Position numbers and translations under genes: made by a program. The notes beneath the pieces are model-generated. The model saw only the letters and a program-made list of their open reading frames with translations, was not told the DNA's origin and searched no databases. From Aeromonas veronii bv. veronii (GTDB taxonomy: Bacteria; Pseudomonadota; Gammaproteobacteria; Enterobacterales; Aeromonadaceae), in contig NZ_CDDK01000025.1 in NCBI RefSeq assembly GCF_000820225.1, positions 89,041-153,040 of the forward strand: a DNA stretch of 64,000 nucleotides, in the 5' to 3' direction. How positions within the stretch are numbered: position 1 is the first letter of the stretch; the number at the start of each line of letters is the position of its first letter. Shown one piece after another: positions 37,328-46,425 of the stretch.

Positions 37328-38440
37328 TCATTCATCCAGCGTCACATTGTCCAGCGTGCCGGTGCCGAGCCGCTCGCGACCGGAGAGCTTGATCAGCAGT
37401 CGCAGGTCGTTGGCCGAGTCAGCGTGGGCGAGTGCCTCACTGTAGCCAATCTGGCCGGCGCAGAACAGGCTGAAGAGCGCCTGATCGAAGGTCTGCATAC
37501 CCAGCTCGGTCGATTTGGTCATCACCTCCTTGAGGCGATGCATCTCTCCCTTGCGGATAATGTCGGTGATGAGCGGGGTATTGAGCAGGATCTCGAACGC
37601 GGCGCAGCGCCGCTTGCCATCCATACTCGGCACCAGCTGCTGGGCGACGATGGCCTTGAGGTTGAAAGAGAGATCGAACAGGAACTGGCGGTGTTTGTCT
37701 TGCGGCACCAGATGGAGGATGCGATCCAGCGCCTGGTTGGCATTGTTGGCATGCAAAGTGGCGAGACAAAGGTGTCCCGTCTCGGCGAATTGCAGGGCAA
37801 ACTCCATGGTCTCCTGACTGCGGATCTCACCGATCAGGATCACGTCTGGCGCCTGACGCAGCGAGCTTTTCAGCGCCACATCGAACGACTCGGTGTCGAT
37901 CCCCACCTCTCGCTGGGTCACCAGACTGCGACCATGCTGATGGACGAACTCCACCGGGTCTTCCACCGTCAGGATATGACCATCGGCATGCTGGTTGCGA
38001 TAGCCGATCATCGCCGCCTGGGTAGTCGATTTGCCCGCCCCGGTGGCGCCAACAAACAGCACCAGCCCCCGCTTGGCCATCGCCACCTCTTGCAGAATTT
38101 TGGGTAGCTGCAGATCTTCAAAGGTGGGAATGCGGGTCTCGATACGCCGCACCACCATGCCGGGCAGCTCCTGCTGCCAGAAGGCGCTGACCCGAAAACG
38201 GCCAAGCGCCTCGCGATAGATCGCGTAGTTGGCCTCCTTGGTGCGGATATAGCGCTCGAAGTGATCGCTGCTGAGGGTATCCCTGACCAGCGTCAGAGCC
38301 CCCTTCTTGTCGAGCGCTTCCCCCCCCAGCGACACCAGATGGCCATTCACCTTGAGGGTGGGCGGCGAGCCCACCGTCACAAACAGATCCGATCCCTTTC
38401 GCTCGACCAGCTGGCTCAGCAGATCCTCCAGATTCATCAT
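37328..38440 (-). CDS. pilU: Twitching motility ATPase PilU
   Basis: Accessory retraction ATPase of type IV pili that works with PilT. It has 370 residues: Walker A GATGAGKSTTQAAMI, Walker B VILIGEIRSQETMEFA and histidine box GHLCLATLHANNANQALDR. It carries a C-terminal extension beyond PilT length, ending LGTGTLDNVTLDE, as in PilU. It lies 25 bases after pilT and is probably cotranscribed. Confidence 0.95.
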   Translation of the reverse strand: MMNLEDLLSQLVERKGSDLFVTVGSPPTLKVNGHLVSLGGEALDKKGALTLVRDTLSSDHFERYIRTKEANYAIYREALGRFRVSAFWQQELPGMVVRRIETRIPTFEDLQLPKILQEVAMAKRGLVLFVGATGAGKSTTQAAMIGYRNQHADGHILTVEDPVEFVHQHGRSLVTQREVGIDTESFDVALKSSLRQAPDVILIGEIRSQETMEFALQFAETGHLCLATLHANNANQALDRILHLVPQDKHRQFLFDLSFNLKAIVAQQLVPSMDGKRRCAAFEILLNTPLITDIIRKGEMHRLKEVMTKSTELGMQTFDQALFSLFCAGQIGYSEALAHADSANDLRLLIKLSGRERLGTGTLDNVTLDE

Positions 38441-38465
38441 CTATCCCTCCCTGGGTGCGAGTCGC

Positions 38466-39500
38466 TTAAATGCTGTTGGGATCAACGGCCTTGGCCTTGG
38501 CATCGAGGGATGCTACTACGCCACGACTCACCAGCTGCTTGAGGCTCTGATCCATGGTCTGCATGCCGTGGGTCATCCCGGTCTGGATCACCGAGTAGAG
38601 CTGGGCAATCTTGTCCTCCCGGATGAGGTTACGCACCGCCGGAATGCCCATCATGATCTCGTGAGCCGCCACCCGGCCACCGCCAATGCGCTTGAGCAGG
38701 GTCTGGGAGATGACCGCCCGCAGGGATTCGGAGAGCATGGAGCGCACCATGTCCTTCTCCGCACCGGGGAAGACGTCGATGATACGGTCGATGGTCTTGG
38801 CCGCCGACGAGGTGTGTAGGGTGCCAAACACCAGATGGCCAGTTTCGGCGGCGGTCATGGCCAGACGGATGGTCTCCAGGTCGCGCATCTCGCCCACCAG
38901 AATGATGTCCGGGTCTTCCCGCAGTGCCGAGCGCAGGGCGTTGCTGAAGCTCTTGGTATCGCGGTGCACTTCCCGCTGGTTCACCAGACAGCGCTTGTTC
39001 TCGTGGACGAATTCGATGGGGTCTTCGATGGTGAGGATATGGTGATGGAAGTTCTCGTTGATGTAGTTGACCATGGCCGCCAGGGTGGTCGACTTACCGG
39101 AACCGGTCGGGCCGGTCACCAGCACCAGGCCCCGCGGGAACTCGGCGATCTTGCGGAAGATCTCCGGCGCATCGAGATCCTCGAGACTCAGCACAGTGCT
39201 GGGGATGGTACGAAATACCGCGCCCGAACCGCGCGCCTGCTGGAAGGCGTTGACCCGGAAACGGGCCAGATTGGGCACCTCGAACGAGAAGTCGACCTCG
39301 AAGTTTTCCTCCAGCTCCTTGCGCTGATGGTCGTTCATGATGTCGTAAATGAGGGCATGCACTTCCCGGTGTTCCAGGGCGGGCAAATTGATCTTGCGAA
39401 CCTCACCATCAACCCTGATCATCGGGGGAACCCCGGCCGAGAGGTGTAGATCCGAGGCTTTATGCTTTACACTGAAAGCCAATAACTCTGTGATATCCAT
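38466..39500 (-). CDS. pilT: Twitching motility retraction ATPase PilT
   Basis: Hexameric ATPase that disassembles type IV pili and drives twitching and DNA uptake. It has 344 residues: ITELLAFSVKHKASDLHLSAG start, Walker A GPTGSGKSTTLAAM, aspartate box ILTIEDPIEFVHENKR, Walker B IILVGEMRDLETIRLA, histidine box HLVFGTLHTSSAAKTIDR, and the C-terminal AIRNLIRE-type motif as PAVRNLIREDK. It is divergent from yggS with only 39 bases between, as in Pseudomonas and E. coli-like orders. Confidence 0.97.
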   Translation of the reverse strand: MDITELLAFSVKHKASDLHLSAGVPPMIRVDGEVRKINLPALEHREVHALIYDIMNDHQRKELEENFEVDFSFEVPNLARFRVNAFQQARGSGAVFRTIPSTVLSLEDLDAPEIFRKIAEFPRGLVLVTGPTGSGKSTTLAAMVNYINENFHHHILTIEDPIEFVHENKRCLVNQREVHRDTKSFSNALRSALREDPDIILVGEMRDLETIRLAMTAAETGHLVFGTLHTSSAAKTIDRIIDVFPGAEKDMVRSMLSESLRAVISQTLLKRIGGGRVAAHEIMMGIPAVRNLIREDKIAQLYSVIQTGMTHGMQTMDQSLKQLVSRGVVASLDAKAKAVDPNSI

Positions 39501-39539
39501 AGACTTGTCATTCTCCCATCACAAGATCACTAACGAAAT

Positions 39540-40241
39540 ATGAACCAGATTGCCCAGCACCTGTTTCAGGTAAAGGAACGTATTGCCCAGGCCGCCGAAC
39601 GGGCGAGCCGCAACCTGCAGCAGATCCGCCTGCTGGCCGTGAGCAAGACCAAACCTGTCGAGGCCATCATGGCCGCCCATGCCGCAGGTCAGCGCTGCTT
39701 TGGCGAATCCTACGCTCAGGAAGCAGCGGCCAAGATCGATACCTTGCGCCAGCAGCCGGAATATAGCGACATAGAGTGGCACTTTATCGGCCCTTTGCAA
39801 TCGAACAAATCCAAACTGGTCGCCGAACGGTTTGACTGGGTGCAGAGCGTGGATCGGGACAAGCTGATCGACCGCCTCAACAACCAGCGCCCAACTACAA
39901 TGGCACCGCTAAATGTTTGTCTGCAAATCAATATTAGCGGAGAGAGCAGCAAATCCGGAACGTCGGAACAAGAGATTTTCCGCCTTGCCGAGCTGGTCTC
40001 TCACAGTGAGCAACTGGTGCTACGGGGGCTGATGGCCATTCCCGAACACACCAGCGACGAGGGCGTACTGGCCGCCCAAATGACCCGTATGCAGACTCTG
40101 TTCACCGAGCTTGCGCGACAATACCCCACGGTGGATACCCTCTCGATGGGCATGACCGAGGATCTTGAACTGGCGATAGCCCACGGCAGCACCATGGTGC
40201 GGGTTGGCACCGCCATCTTCGGCGCCCGTGACTACTCATAG
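39540..40241 (+). CDS. yggS: PLP homeostasis protein (YggS/PROSC family)
   Basis: Pyridoxal-phosphate carrier/homeostasis protein; loss disturbs amino-acid metabolism. It has 233 residues: the PLP lysine is in LLAVSKTKPVEAIMAAH, with FGESYAQEA, WHFIGPLQSNKSKLVAE and GMTEDLELAIAHGSTMVRVGTAIFG following. It is first of a yggS-proC-yggT-yggU run shared with many gammaproteobacteria. Confidence 0.95.
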   Translation: MNQIAQHLFQVKERIAQAAERASRNLQQIRLLAVSKTKPVEAIMAAHAAGQRCFGESYAQEAAAKIDTLRQQPEYSDIEWHFIGPLQSNKSKLVAERFDWVQSVDRDKLIDRLNNQRPTTMAPLNVCLQINISGESSKSGTSEQEIFRLAELVSHSEQLVLRGLMAIPEHTSDEGVLAAQMTRMQTLFTELARQYPTVDTLSMGMTEDLELAIAHGSTMVRVGTAIFGARDYS

Positions 40242-40304
40242 GCAAGGCCAGCGGATAACCCATACGTCCGCCTCTTGCCGCGACTTCATCAACAGGAGCG
40301 TTTG

Positions 40305-40394
40305 ATGGAACACCGAATTCTGGCGTCAGGTGGTGCAGGCAGCGCCAACCCCGCCGCGACCCCATGTGCAACAGGAGCATCTGATGCAGCATAG
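40305..40394 (+). other. Diverged duplicate of the proC ribosome site and first codons
   Basis: 79 bases before the real proC start there is a second CAACAGGAGC...TGATG ribosome site. From the ATG at 40305 it encodes MEHRILASGGAGSAN, against MQHRTLAFIGAGNMS of ProC. The copy then runs as a 29-codon open frame that ends at a TAG inside the proC 5' end (40392-40394). It looks like an old partial tandem duplication, or a small leader ORF derived from one. Whether it is translated is unknown. Confidence 0.5.
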
Positions 40395-41208
40395 AACGCT
40401 GGCCTTTATCGGCGCGGGCAACATGAGCCGCAGCATCATCGCCGGACTGGTCAAGGCGGGTTATCCCGCCGGGCAGATCACGGCCGCCAACCCCAGTCTG
40501 CCCAAGCTGGAGGCGCTGGCGAGGGAACATGGCATTCGCATCACCCAGAGTAATGCCGAGGCGGCCCGCGATGCCGAAGTGATCGTGCTGGCGGTCAAAC
40601 CGCAGCTGATGGCCGGCATGCTGTCAGCACTGGTTGAAGAGTTGGGCTCCCTTGAGGGCAAGCTGCTCATCTCCATCGCGGCTGGCATCAAGGTGGCGCG
40701 CCTTGGCGAGATGGCCGGTGGTCATGACCGCATCATACGCACTATGCCCAATACCCCGGCCCTGCTGGGTCTGGGCATGACCGGCCTCTATGCGCCCGAA
40801 CATATTGCCGCCGCGGATCGCGAGTTTGCCGAGCAGATGATGCAGGCGGTCGGCAAGACCCTCTGGGTGGAGCAGGAGTCCGGCATCAACGGCGTCATCG
40901 CCGCGGCGGGCAGTGCTCCGGCCTACTTCTTCCTCTTTATGCAGGCGATCGCCGAAGAGGCAGAGGCGATGGGCTTCTCGCCCGAGCAGGCACGCCTGCT
41001 GGTGCAGCAGACCGCGCTGGGCGCAGCCGCCATGGTGGAGCAAAACCCGGAGCTGGCGCTGCAGACCCTGCGTGAGCAGGTGACCAGCAAGGGCGGCACC
41101 ACAGCCGAAGCCATCAAGACATTCCATCAGCAGGGGCTGATGCCGCTGACTGCGCAAGCCATGCAGGCGGCCGTTACTCGCGCCACCGAAATGGAAACCC
41201 TCTTCTAA
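40384..41208 (+). CDS. proC: Pyrroline-5-carboxylate reductase
   Basis: Last step of proline synthesis, reducing pyrroline-5-carboxylate with NAD(P)H. It has 274 residues: the nucleotide fold FIGAGNMSRSIIAGLVKAG at the start, AVKPQLM, MPNTPALLGLGMTGLY, and the signature VTSKGGTTAEAIKTFHQQGL near the C-terminus. The ATG at 40384 follows CAGGAG; the open frame upstream to 40330 overlaps the duplicated start described separately. yggT follows after 11 bases. Confidence 0.96.
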   Translation: MQHRTLAFIGAGNMSRSIIAGLVKAGYPAGQITAANPSLPKLEALAREHGIRITQSNAEAARDAEVIVLAVKPQLMAGMLSALVEELGSLEGKLLISIAAGIKVARLGEMAGGHDRIIRTMPNTPALLGLGMTGLYAPEHIAAADREFAEQMMQAVGKTLWVEQESGINGVIAAAGSAPAYFFLFMQAIAEEAEAMGFSPEQARLLVQQTALGAAAMVEQNPELALQTLREQVTSKGGTTAEAIKTFHQQGLMPLTAQAMQAAVTRATEMETLF

Positions 41209-41219
41209 CAGGAGCCCAG

Positions 41220-41771
41220 ATGAACACTGCTTACTTTCTGATTAACACCGTTTTCGATCTCTACCTGATGGTGATCCTGCTGCGCGTCTGGCTGCAGTGG
41301 GCCCGTGCCGACTTCTACAACCCGATGAGCCAGATGGTGGTCAAGCTGACCAATCCGCTGGTGATCCCGCTGCGCCGTGTGATCCCGGGCTTTGGCGGCA
41401 TAGATCTCGCTTCCGTGGTGCTGGCGCTGGCCATCGCCTTCGCCAAGCTGGCCCTGCTCAAGAGCATGAACGTGCTGCTGGCGGACTGGCTCAGCATCAG
41501 CCTGTTTGCCGCGCTGACCGTGCTGAAAAAAGCGGGCTCGATGATCTTCTGGGTACTGCTGATCCGCGCCATCCTGAGCTGGGTCAGCCAGGGCCGTAAC
41601 CCCATCGAATACGTGATGCATCAGCTGACCGAGCCGTTCCTCGCTCCTATCCGCCGCGTACTGCCGGCACTGGGCGGGCTGGATCTCTCGGTGCTGGTCG
41701 CCTTTATCGGCCTGCAAGCCATCAACTACCTGCTGGGTGACCTGTTTGGCCAGCTGTGGTGGATGATTTGA
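41220..41771 (+). CDS. yggT: YggT-family inner-membrane protein
   Basis: A 183-residue membrane protein made of two YGGT repeats, each with a pair of membrane segments around a conserved [20 protein letters not shown] / [20 protein letters not shown] block. Its function is unclear; it has been linked to osmotic/potassium phenotypes in E. coli. It is cotranscribed with proC upstream and yggU downstream (TGATG overlap). Confidence 0.92.
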   Translation: MNTAYFLINTVFDLYLMVILLRVWLQWARADFYNPMSQMVVKLTNPLVIPLRRVIPGFGGIDLASVVLALAIAFAKLALLKSMNVLLADWLSISLFAALTVLKKAGSMIFWVLLIRAILSWVSQGRNPIEYVMHQLTEPFLAPIRRVLPALGGLDLSVLVAFIGLQAINYLLGDLFGQLWWMI

Positions 41772-42073
41772 TGCCAGCCGTCCTGCAACAAGGGGATGAA
41801 CTGGTACTGCATCTGGTGATCCAGCCCAAGGCGAGTCGGGATCAGATCATCGGATTGCATGGCGAAGAGCTGAAAGTGGCCATCACGGCGCCGCCGGTCG
41901 ATGGCCAGGCCAACAGCCATCTGATCAAGTTTCTGGCCAAGCAGTTCAAGGTGGCCAAGGGACAGATCACCATAGTGCGGGGCGAGCTGGGGCGACACAA
42001 AACCGTCGCCATCGACAGCCCCAAACAGTTGCCGCAAGAAGTGAGTGCGCTGCTGAATGACACGCAAGGCTGA
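41771..42073 (+). CDS. yggU: DUF167 family protein YggU
   Basis: A small soluble protein of 100 residues. The DUF167 signature is complete: [44 protein letters not shown], then GELGRHKTV. Its biochemical role is unknown. The start ATG at 41771 overlaps the yggT stop by one base; the upstream in-frame ATG at 41756 would sit inside yggT and is less likely. Confidence 0.92.
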   Translation: MPAVLQQGDELVLHLVIQPKASRDQIIGLHGEELKVAITAPPVDGQANSHLIKFLAKQFKVAKGQITIVRGELGRHKTVAIDSPKQLPQEVSALLNDTQG

Positions 42074-42116
42074 ATGAATCGGCCTGCGCCAACCGTAGAT
42101 ATGAGAGGGATGACAG

Positions 42117-42536
42117 ATGAAAACAGCCTGGATGAGTGGCCTGCTGGCACTGCTGATGACCCTGCCGCTCAAGGCAGAACAGATGAAGGAGCTGGGGCCC
42201 TGGCTGGTGCACTACAACGCCTTCAACTCCAGCTTCCTCACCCCCGAGGTCGCCAAAGCGTATGGACTGGAGCGCAGCCGCTACAACGCCATCATCAATA
42301 TCGCGGTACAGGACAAGCAGAAAGTGGCGCAAGCCGTGGGGATCACCGGTGAGGCCAAGAACCTGACCGGCACCATCCGCACCCTGAACTTTCAGGAGGT
42401 AAAAGAGGGGGATGCTATCTACTATCTGGCAACCCTCCCCTACCGCAACGAAGATACCTATCAGTTCACCCTGAAGATCATGGGCGGTGGGCAGCAGCAG
42501 AACCTCAGCTTCCAGCAGACCTTCTACGTCGACTGA
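42117..42536 (+). CDS. Periplasmic DUF4426 protein
   Basis: A 139-residue secreted protein with signal peptide MKTAWMSGLLALLMTLPLKA. The mature part (LGPWLVHYNAFNSSFLTPEVAKAYGLERSRYNAIINIAV...) resembles DUF4426, known from Vibrio and Aeromonas, with an immunoglobulin-like strand pattern and ending TFYVD. Function is not known. It lies 44 bases after yggU and is likely part of the same transcript, followed by a strong terminator. Confidence 0.8.
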   Translation: MKTAWMSGLLALLMTLPLKAEQMKELGPWLVHYNAFNSSFLTPEVAKAYGLERSRYNAIINIAVQDKQKVAQAVGITGEAKNLTGTIRTLNFQEVKEGDAIYYLATLPYRNEDTYQFTLKIMGGGQQQNLSFQQTFYVD

Positions 42537-42546
42537 GCAGCAACAA

Positions 42547-42577
42547 GAAGCCCCGAACAAGGTCGGGGCTTCATTTT
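42547..42577 (+). terminator. Intrinsic terminator of the yggS-proC run
   Basis: Stem GAAGCCCCGA (42547-42556) with TCGGGGCTTC (42563-42572), then ATTTT. Confidence 0.82.
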
Positions 42578-42587
42578 ATCCATATGA

Positions 42588-42612
42588 CAAGGGCGCCATC
42601 AGGGCGCCCTTG
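42588..42612 (-). terminator. Probable terminator after nupC
   Basis: CAAGGGCGCC with GGCGCCCTTG around a short loop, followed on the minus strand by TCATATGG rather than a long T-run. It lies 26 bases past the nupC stop. Confidence 0.6.
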
Positions 42613-42637
42613 TTACATCTATCCCGTACCGCAGCGG

Positions 42638-43834
42638 TTACAGGGCGAGGAACAGACCGGCCAGACAGGCACTCATCAGGTTCGCCAGTACGCCGGAGAG
42701 AATGGCGCGCATGCCGTAACGGGCGATGAAGGATTTGCGCTCCGGCACCATGGAGCCCAGACCGCCGATCAGGATCGCCATGGAGGAGATGTTGGCAAAA
42801 CCACACAGGGCGAAGGTCACGATGGCCTTGCTCGACTCGCTCAGGGTCTGATCCTGCACCAGACCGATGAAGGCGACGAACTCGTTGACCACGATCTTGG
42901 TACCGATCAGGGCGCCAGCGGCTTGCGCCTGATCCCAGGGCACACCGATCAGCCATGAGACAGGGGCAAACAGCCAACCCAGAATGATCTGGAAGCTCAG
43001 ATCCAGCCCTACCAAACCGCCAGCCCAGCCGAGCAGGCCATTAAGCATGGCGATCACGCCAACGAAGGCCAACAGGGTGGCACCGACTGCCACCGCGATA
43101 TTGAGGCCAGACATGGCGCCATCGGCCGCCGCTTCAATCACGTTGGTGGCGCGGGGGATCTCGACATCCTGATGGTGATCGACCTCTTCAGCTCCCGGCG
43201 GCACCAGGATTTTGGCCATCGCCAGACCGGCAGGGGCTGACATGAAGGCGGCAGCGATCAGGTATTTCAGCTCAACCCCGAGGCTGGCATAGCCCACCAG
43301 GGTGCCACCGGCGACGGAAGCGAGACCACAACTCATCACAGCGAAGAACTGGGAGTCGGACATCTTGGAGAGGTAGGGTTTGACCACCAGCGGCGCTTCC
43401 ACCATGCCAACGAAGATGTTGGCGGTCGCGGAAAGACTCTCGGCACGGCCGGTGCCCAGCAGCTTCTGCAAGCCACCACCCAGCAGGGCGATCACCCGCG
43501 GCATGATACCGATGTGGTAGAGGATGGCGATCACCGCGGAGAAGAAGATGATGACCGGCAACACGTTGAAGGCAAAGATGAAGCCCAGCTTGAACTTGGC
43601 CAGATCGCCGAACAGGAAGGCGATCCCCTCCTGACCATAACCGATCACGCTACTTACGCTCTCACTGACCCCGTTCAGCACATGCTGACCGGCAGGCAGC
43701 CAGAGCACCAGACCGGCAAACATGATTTGCAGGCAGAGGGCAAGGCCAACTGTTCGCAACGGGATACGACGACGATTATCAGAGCAGATGACGGCAAGCG
43801 CCAGGATACTCAGGATGCCGAGCAGGGCAATCAT
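42638..43834 (-). CDS. nupC: Concentrative nucleoside transporter (NupC family)
   Basis: Cation-coupled nucleoside importer of the inner membrane. It has 398 residues and about ten membrane segments. The family blocks are FNVLPVIIFFSAVIAILYHIG, GRAESLSATANIFVGMVEAPLVVKPYL, GVELKYLIAAAFMSAPAGLAMAK and NEFVAFIGL. The ATG at 43834 (MIALLGILSILAL) opens the first membrane segment; upstream open frame is ignored. It is close to Vibrio NupC. A 182-base gap separates it from the LysR gene upstream. Confidence 0.9.
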   Translation of the reverse strand: MIALLGILSILALAVICSDNRRRIPLRTVGLALCLQIMFAGLVLWLPAGQHVLNGVSESVSSVIGYGQEGIAFLFGDLAKFKLGFIFAFNVLPVIIFFSAVIAILYHIGIMPRVIALLGGGLQKLLGTGRAESLSATANIFVGMVEAPLVVKPYLSKMSDSQFFAVMSCGLASVAGGTLVGYASLGVELKYLIAAAFMSAPAGLAMAKILVPPGAEEVDHHQDVEIPRATNVIEAAADGAMSGLNIAVAVGATLLAFVGVIAMLNGLLGWAGGLVGLDLSFQIILGWLFAPVSWLIGVPWDQAQAAGALIGTKIVVNEFVAFIGLVQDQTLSESSKAIVTFALCGFANISSMAILIGGLGSMVPERKSFIARYGMRAILSGVLANLMSACLAGLFLAL

Positions 43835-44016
43835 AGGGACTCCATCAGGTGGGGCAAAAGATGGGCGCGGATTCTGCGCCTCTCCCCCCGTCACTGCAAG
43901 TCCGTTTGGTTACAAGCCTGTTAGAAAAAACGTTTGCACGATATCGGTTGCGCCAACTGGCTGATTTGGTTCGATTTTAGTATCAGGAGAAATCGAGAGT
44001 TCTTATATGGAAACAA

Positions 44017-44973
44017 TCATTCCTCACCGCCGGACAATTTACCCCCGAGCCAGGGGGCCAGTCGCTGCTCCCAATAGGGTTCGGGGCCAAAGCGGGCCTT
44101 GAGGAAATCGATGAAGAGACGGATCTTGGGATCCAGATGTTCGCGACGGGCATAAACGGCGTGTACCGCCATCTGCTGGTTCGGTCGCCACTCTGGCAAC
44201 ACCGGGATTAGCTTGCCGCTCTGTAACTCCTTGTCCAACAAGTAGTTGGCGATATAGGCGATGCCGAGCCCGGCCAGTGCCGCATCCCGCACCGCCTCCG
44301 CCATATCCACCCGATAGTTGCCCGCGACCTGCACCGTCTGACGCTCCTTGCCCTGGCGAAACGACCACTGGTGATAGCGCCGCTCCCGACTCTGGTAAGT
44401 GATGCAGTTGTGTTGGGCCAGATCCTTGGGATGAAGCGGCGTGCCGTGGCTCAGCAGGTAATCCGGCGAAGCCGCCACCACGAAGCCAATGTCGGCCAGC
44501 CGCTGTCCCACCAGCCCTTCCGGCTTGTCCTCATAGGTGGTGAGCCAGAGATCCAGCCCCTCATCCACCAGATTGGTTCTGTGGTCGAACAGCGAGACCT
44601 CCAGCTCCAGCTCGGGATAGCGATCCTGAAACGCCTTGAGATGAGGAATGACGTGCAGACGACCAAATGATTGGCCCACCCCGAGATGGAGCACGCCGCT
44701 CACCTTGCCGCGCCGCTCGGCGATCATGGAGTCCGCCTCCTGCGCCACCGCCACCAGCGCATGGCAGTGACGGGCATACTCCTGACCCAGCTCGGTCAGG
44801 ACGAAGCGGCGGGTGGTGCGCTGTACCAGCTGGGCGCCAAGGGTGGTCTCCAGCAGCGCCAGCTGCTTGCTGATATGGGATTTGGAGACCCCGAGACGAC
44901 GGGCAGCGGCAGAGATCCCCTGCTCGCGCACCAGCGCATCGAAGATCACCATTTGAGGAAGACGTTGCAGCAC
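44017..44973 (-). CDS. LysR-family transcriptional regulator
   Basis: A 318-residue regulator of unknown target. The N-terminal helix-turn-helix is ALVREQGISAAARRLGVSKSHISKQLALLE (about residues 11-40), and the effector domain has the GVGQSFGRLHVIPHL...FQDRYPELELEVSLFDH and GLGIAYIANYLLDKELQSGKLIPVLPEW blocks typical of the CrgA/AaeR-like subgroup. It is not divergent from an obvious target: nupC lies downstream and the peroxidase-like gene upstream, both on the same strand. Confidence 0.88.
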   Translation of the reverse strand: MLQRLPQMVIFDALVREQGISAAARRLGVSKSHISKQLALLETTLGAQLVQRTTRRFVLTELGQEYARHCHALVAVAQEADSMIAERRGKVSGVLHLGVGQSFGRLHVIPHLKAFQDRYPELELEVSLFDHRTNLVDEGLDLWLTTYEDKPEGLVGQRLADIGFVVAASPDYLLSHGTPLHPKDLAQHNCITYQSRERRYHQWSFRQGKERQTVQVAGNYRVDMAEAVRDAALAGLGIAYIANYLLDKELQSGKLIPVLPEWRPNQQMAVHAVYARREHLDPKIRLFIDFLKARFGPEPYWEQRLAPWLGGKLSGGEE

Positions 44974-45034
44974 AGGATAACCGGGTTGAGTGGCGGGAGC
45001 CCATTATTCCAGAGCCGCCCGCCAAGGGGTAGGG

Positions 45035-45571
45035 TCAGAGCCCCAGCGCCCGGGTGATCTGCAGTTTGAGGGGGTCGTCAGCCGGATTCTGGTTGGCGCC
45101 GTAGCTGGCGATCAGCTTGCCATCGCGCCCCACCAGATACTTGTGGAAGTTCCAGTTCGGCTCATCCCCATCAGCGGCCGCCGCCAGCCCCTTGAACAAT
45201 GGCACTGCATCGGAGCCCCGCACCGCTACCCGATTGAACATCGGGAAGGTGACGCCATAGTCGCGGCGGCATACCTCGGCGGTCTTGGTCTCGTTGCCCG
45301 CCTCCTGCCAGAAGTCGTTGGAGGGGAAACCGAGAATAATCAGCCCCTTATCCTTGTAGCTCTGGTAGAGCTTCTCCAGATCGCGAAACTGGCCGCTGTA
45401 GCCGCAATAGGAGGCGGTATTGACCACCAGTACCACCTTGCCCTCGGTCAGCTGACAGAGGTTGTGGCGCTGGGCATTGTTGAGCTCCCGCATCTCCACA
45501 TTGAAATAATCTGGGCACGCCGCAGAGGCCGCGCTGGCCCCCAATAACAGCAACAGAGTGAACCATTTCAT
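45035..45571 (-). CDS. Periplasmic glutathione-peroxidase-like protein
   Basis: Thioredoxin-fold peroxidase of 178 residues. A signal peptide (MKWFTLLLLLGASAASA) sends it out of the cytoplasm, unlike E. coli BtuE. The peroxidatic cysteine replaces selenocysteine in VVNTASYCGYSGQF. The glutamine/tryptophan partners are FPSNDFWQEAG (where FxQQEP is usual) and WNFHKYLVGRDG. The reductant in the periplasm is unknown. The ATG at 45571 is chosen because it begins the signal peptide. Confidence 0.82.
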   Translation of the reverse strand: MKWFTLLLLLGASAASAACPDYFNVEMRELNNAQRHNLCQLTEGKVVLVVNTASYCGYSGQFRDLEKLYQSYKDKGLIILGFPSNDFWQEAGNETKTAEVCRRDYGVTFPMFNRVAVRGSDAVPLFKGLAAAADGDEPNWNFHKYLVGRDGKLIASYGANQNPADDPLKLQITRALGL

Positions 45572-45629
45572 CGCCAAGACTCCTTTTGTTTTGTCCATCA
45601 TACGCGGTTACCAGAGCCGCAGTTCACTC

Positions 45630-46193
45630 TCAATGCAATGGAATGCCGGTCAGCCAGCCGTGGCCCCAGAACACCAGCAGCGCGGTGGCAGCCAGGCCCG
45701 CCCCGACGCAGATGCCGGTGCCAGTCCAGTTGGCCGCCGGGCGGGGATATCGCTGCCAGTCCCGCACAGAAATCCAGAACATGCTCACCAACGCCCAGAG
45801 CCCGATGCCGCCAAACAGCACCAGAGATCTAGCCTCGCTGTTGACCAGCAGATGGGCCACCGCCCAGAGCAGGGTACCGAGCAGTTGGGGATGCACCAGC
45901 CAACGGCGCAGATGGTTGGGCCCCTGGCCGGAGAAGAAGAGGATCAGCGCAAAGGGCATCATCACCGTCATGGTCATCGGCCCCCACTCCGGCAGGAAGT
46001 AGAGCGGCAGCGAGCTGGCCGACCGCCAACCGGCGATGATGCAGGCAATGGCGATAAACACCAGCAGGGAGAAGAGCCCCTTGTAGCGATTCTCACCCAG
46101 CCGTTCTCTCAGTCGCGCCCGATGGGCCACCGCAAAACAGGGGTAGAGATGGATCAGGGTAAACAGCGCAACCCCCAGGGTCAGCAGGAACAT
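45630..46193 (-). CDS. NnrU-like integral membrane protein
   Basis: A 187-residue protein with about six membrane segments, starting MFLLTLGVALFTLIHLYPC. The conserved histidine-rich loops PNHLRRWLVHPQLLGTLLWAVAHLLVNSEARSLVLFG match the NnrU family, linked to nitrite/NO respiration in some bacteria and related to isoprenylcysteine methyltransferase-like folds. No denitrification genes are nearby, so its role here is open. The ATG at 46193 begins the first membrane segment. It lies 58 bases upstream of the GPx-like gene. Confidence 0.75.
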   Translation of the reverse strand: MFLLTLGVALFTLIHLYPCFAVAHRARLRERLGENRYKGLFSLLVFIAIACIIAGWRSASSLPLYFLPEWGPMTMTVMMPFALILFFSGQGPNHLRRWLVHPQLLGTLLWAVAHLLVNSEARSLVLFGGIGLWALVSMFWISVRDWQRYPRPAANWTGTGICVGAGLAATALLVFWGHGWLTGIPLH

Positions 46194-46425
46194 GAGTCTC
46201 TCCTTGTACTTGGTACGACCACTATGCCGTAAAGGGAGATGTGCGCCTATCAAAACCGCGCTTACCCATGGAGTCAAAAGTGTGGCAAGACAAAGGAACG
46301 GAAAGAAAAGAGCCGATCACGATGGATCGGCAAATAAGTGCCAGGGCAGTCAGACATCTCGCAGGATGGGAGATGTCCCATACGGGAATATTAGGTGGCC
46401 GATGGCGCCCATCGGCCGAACCGGA

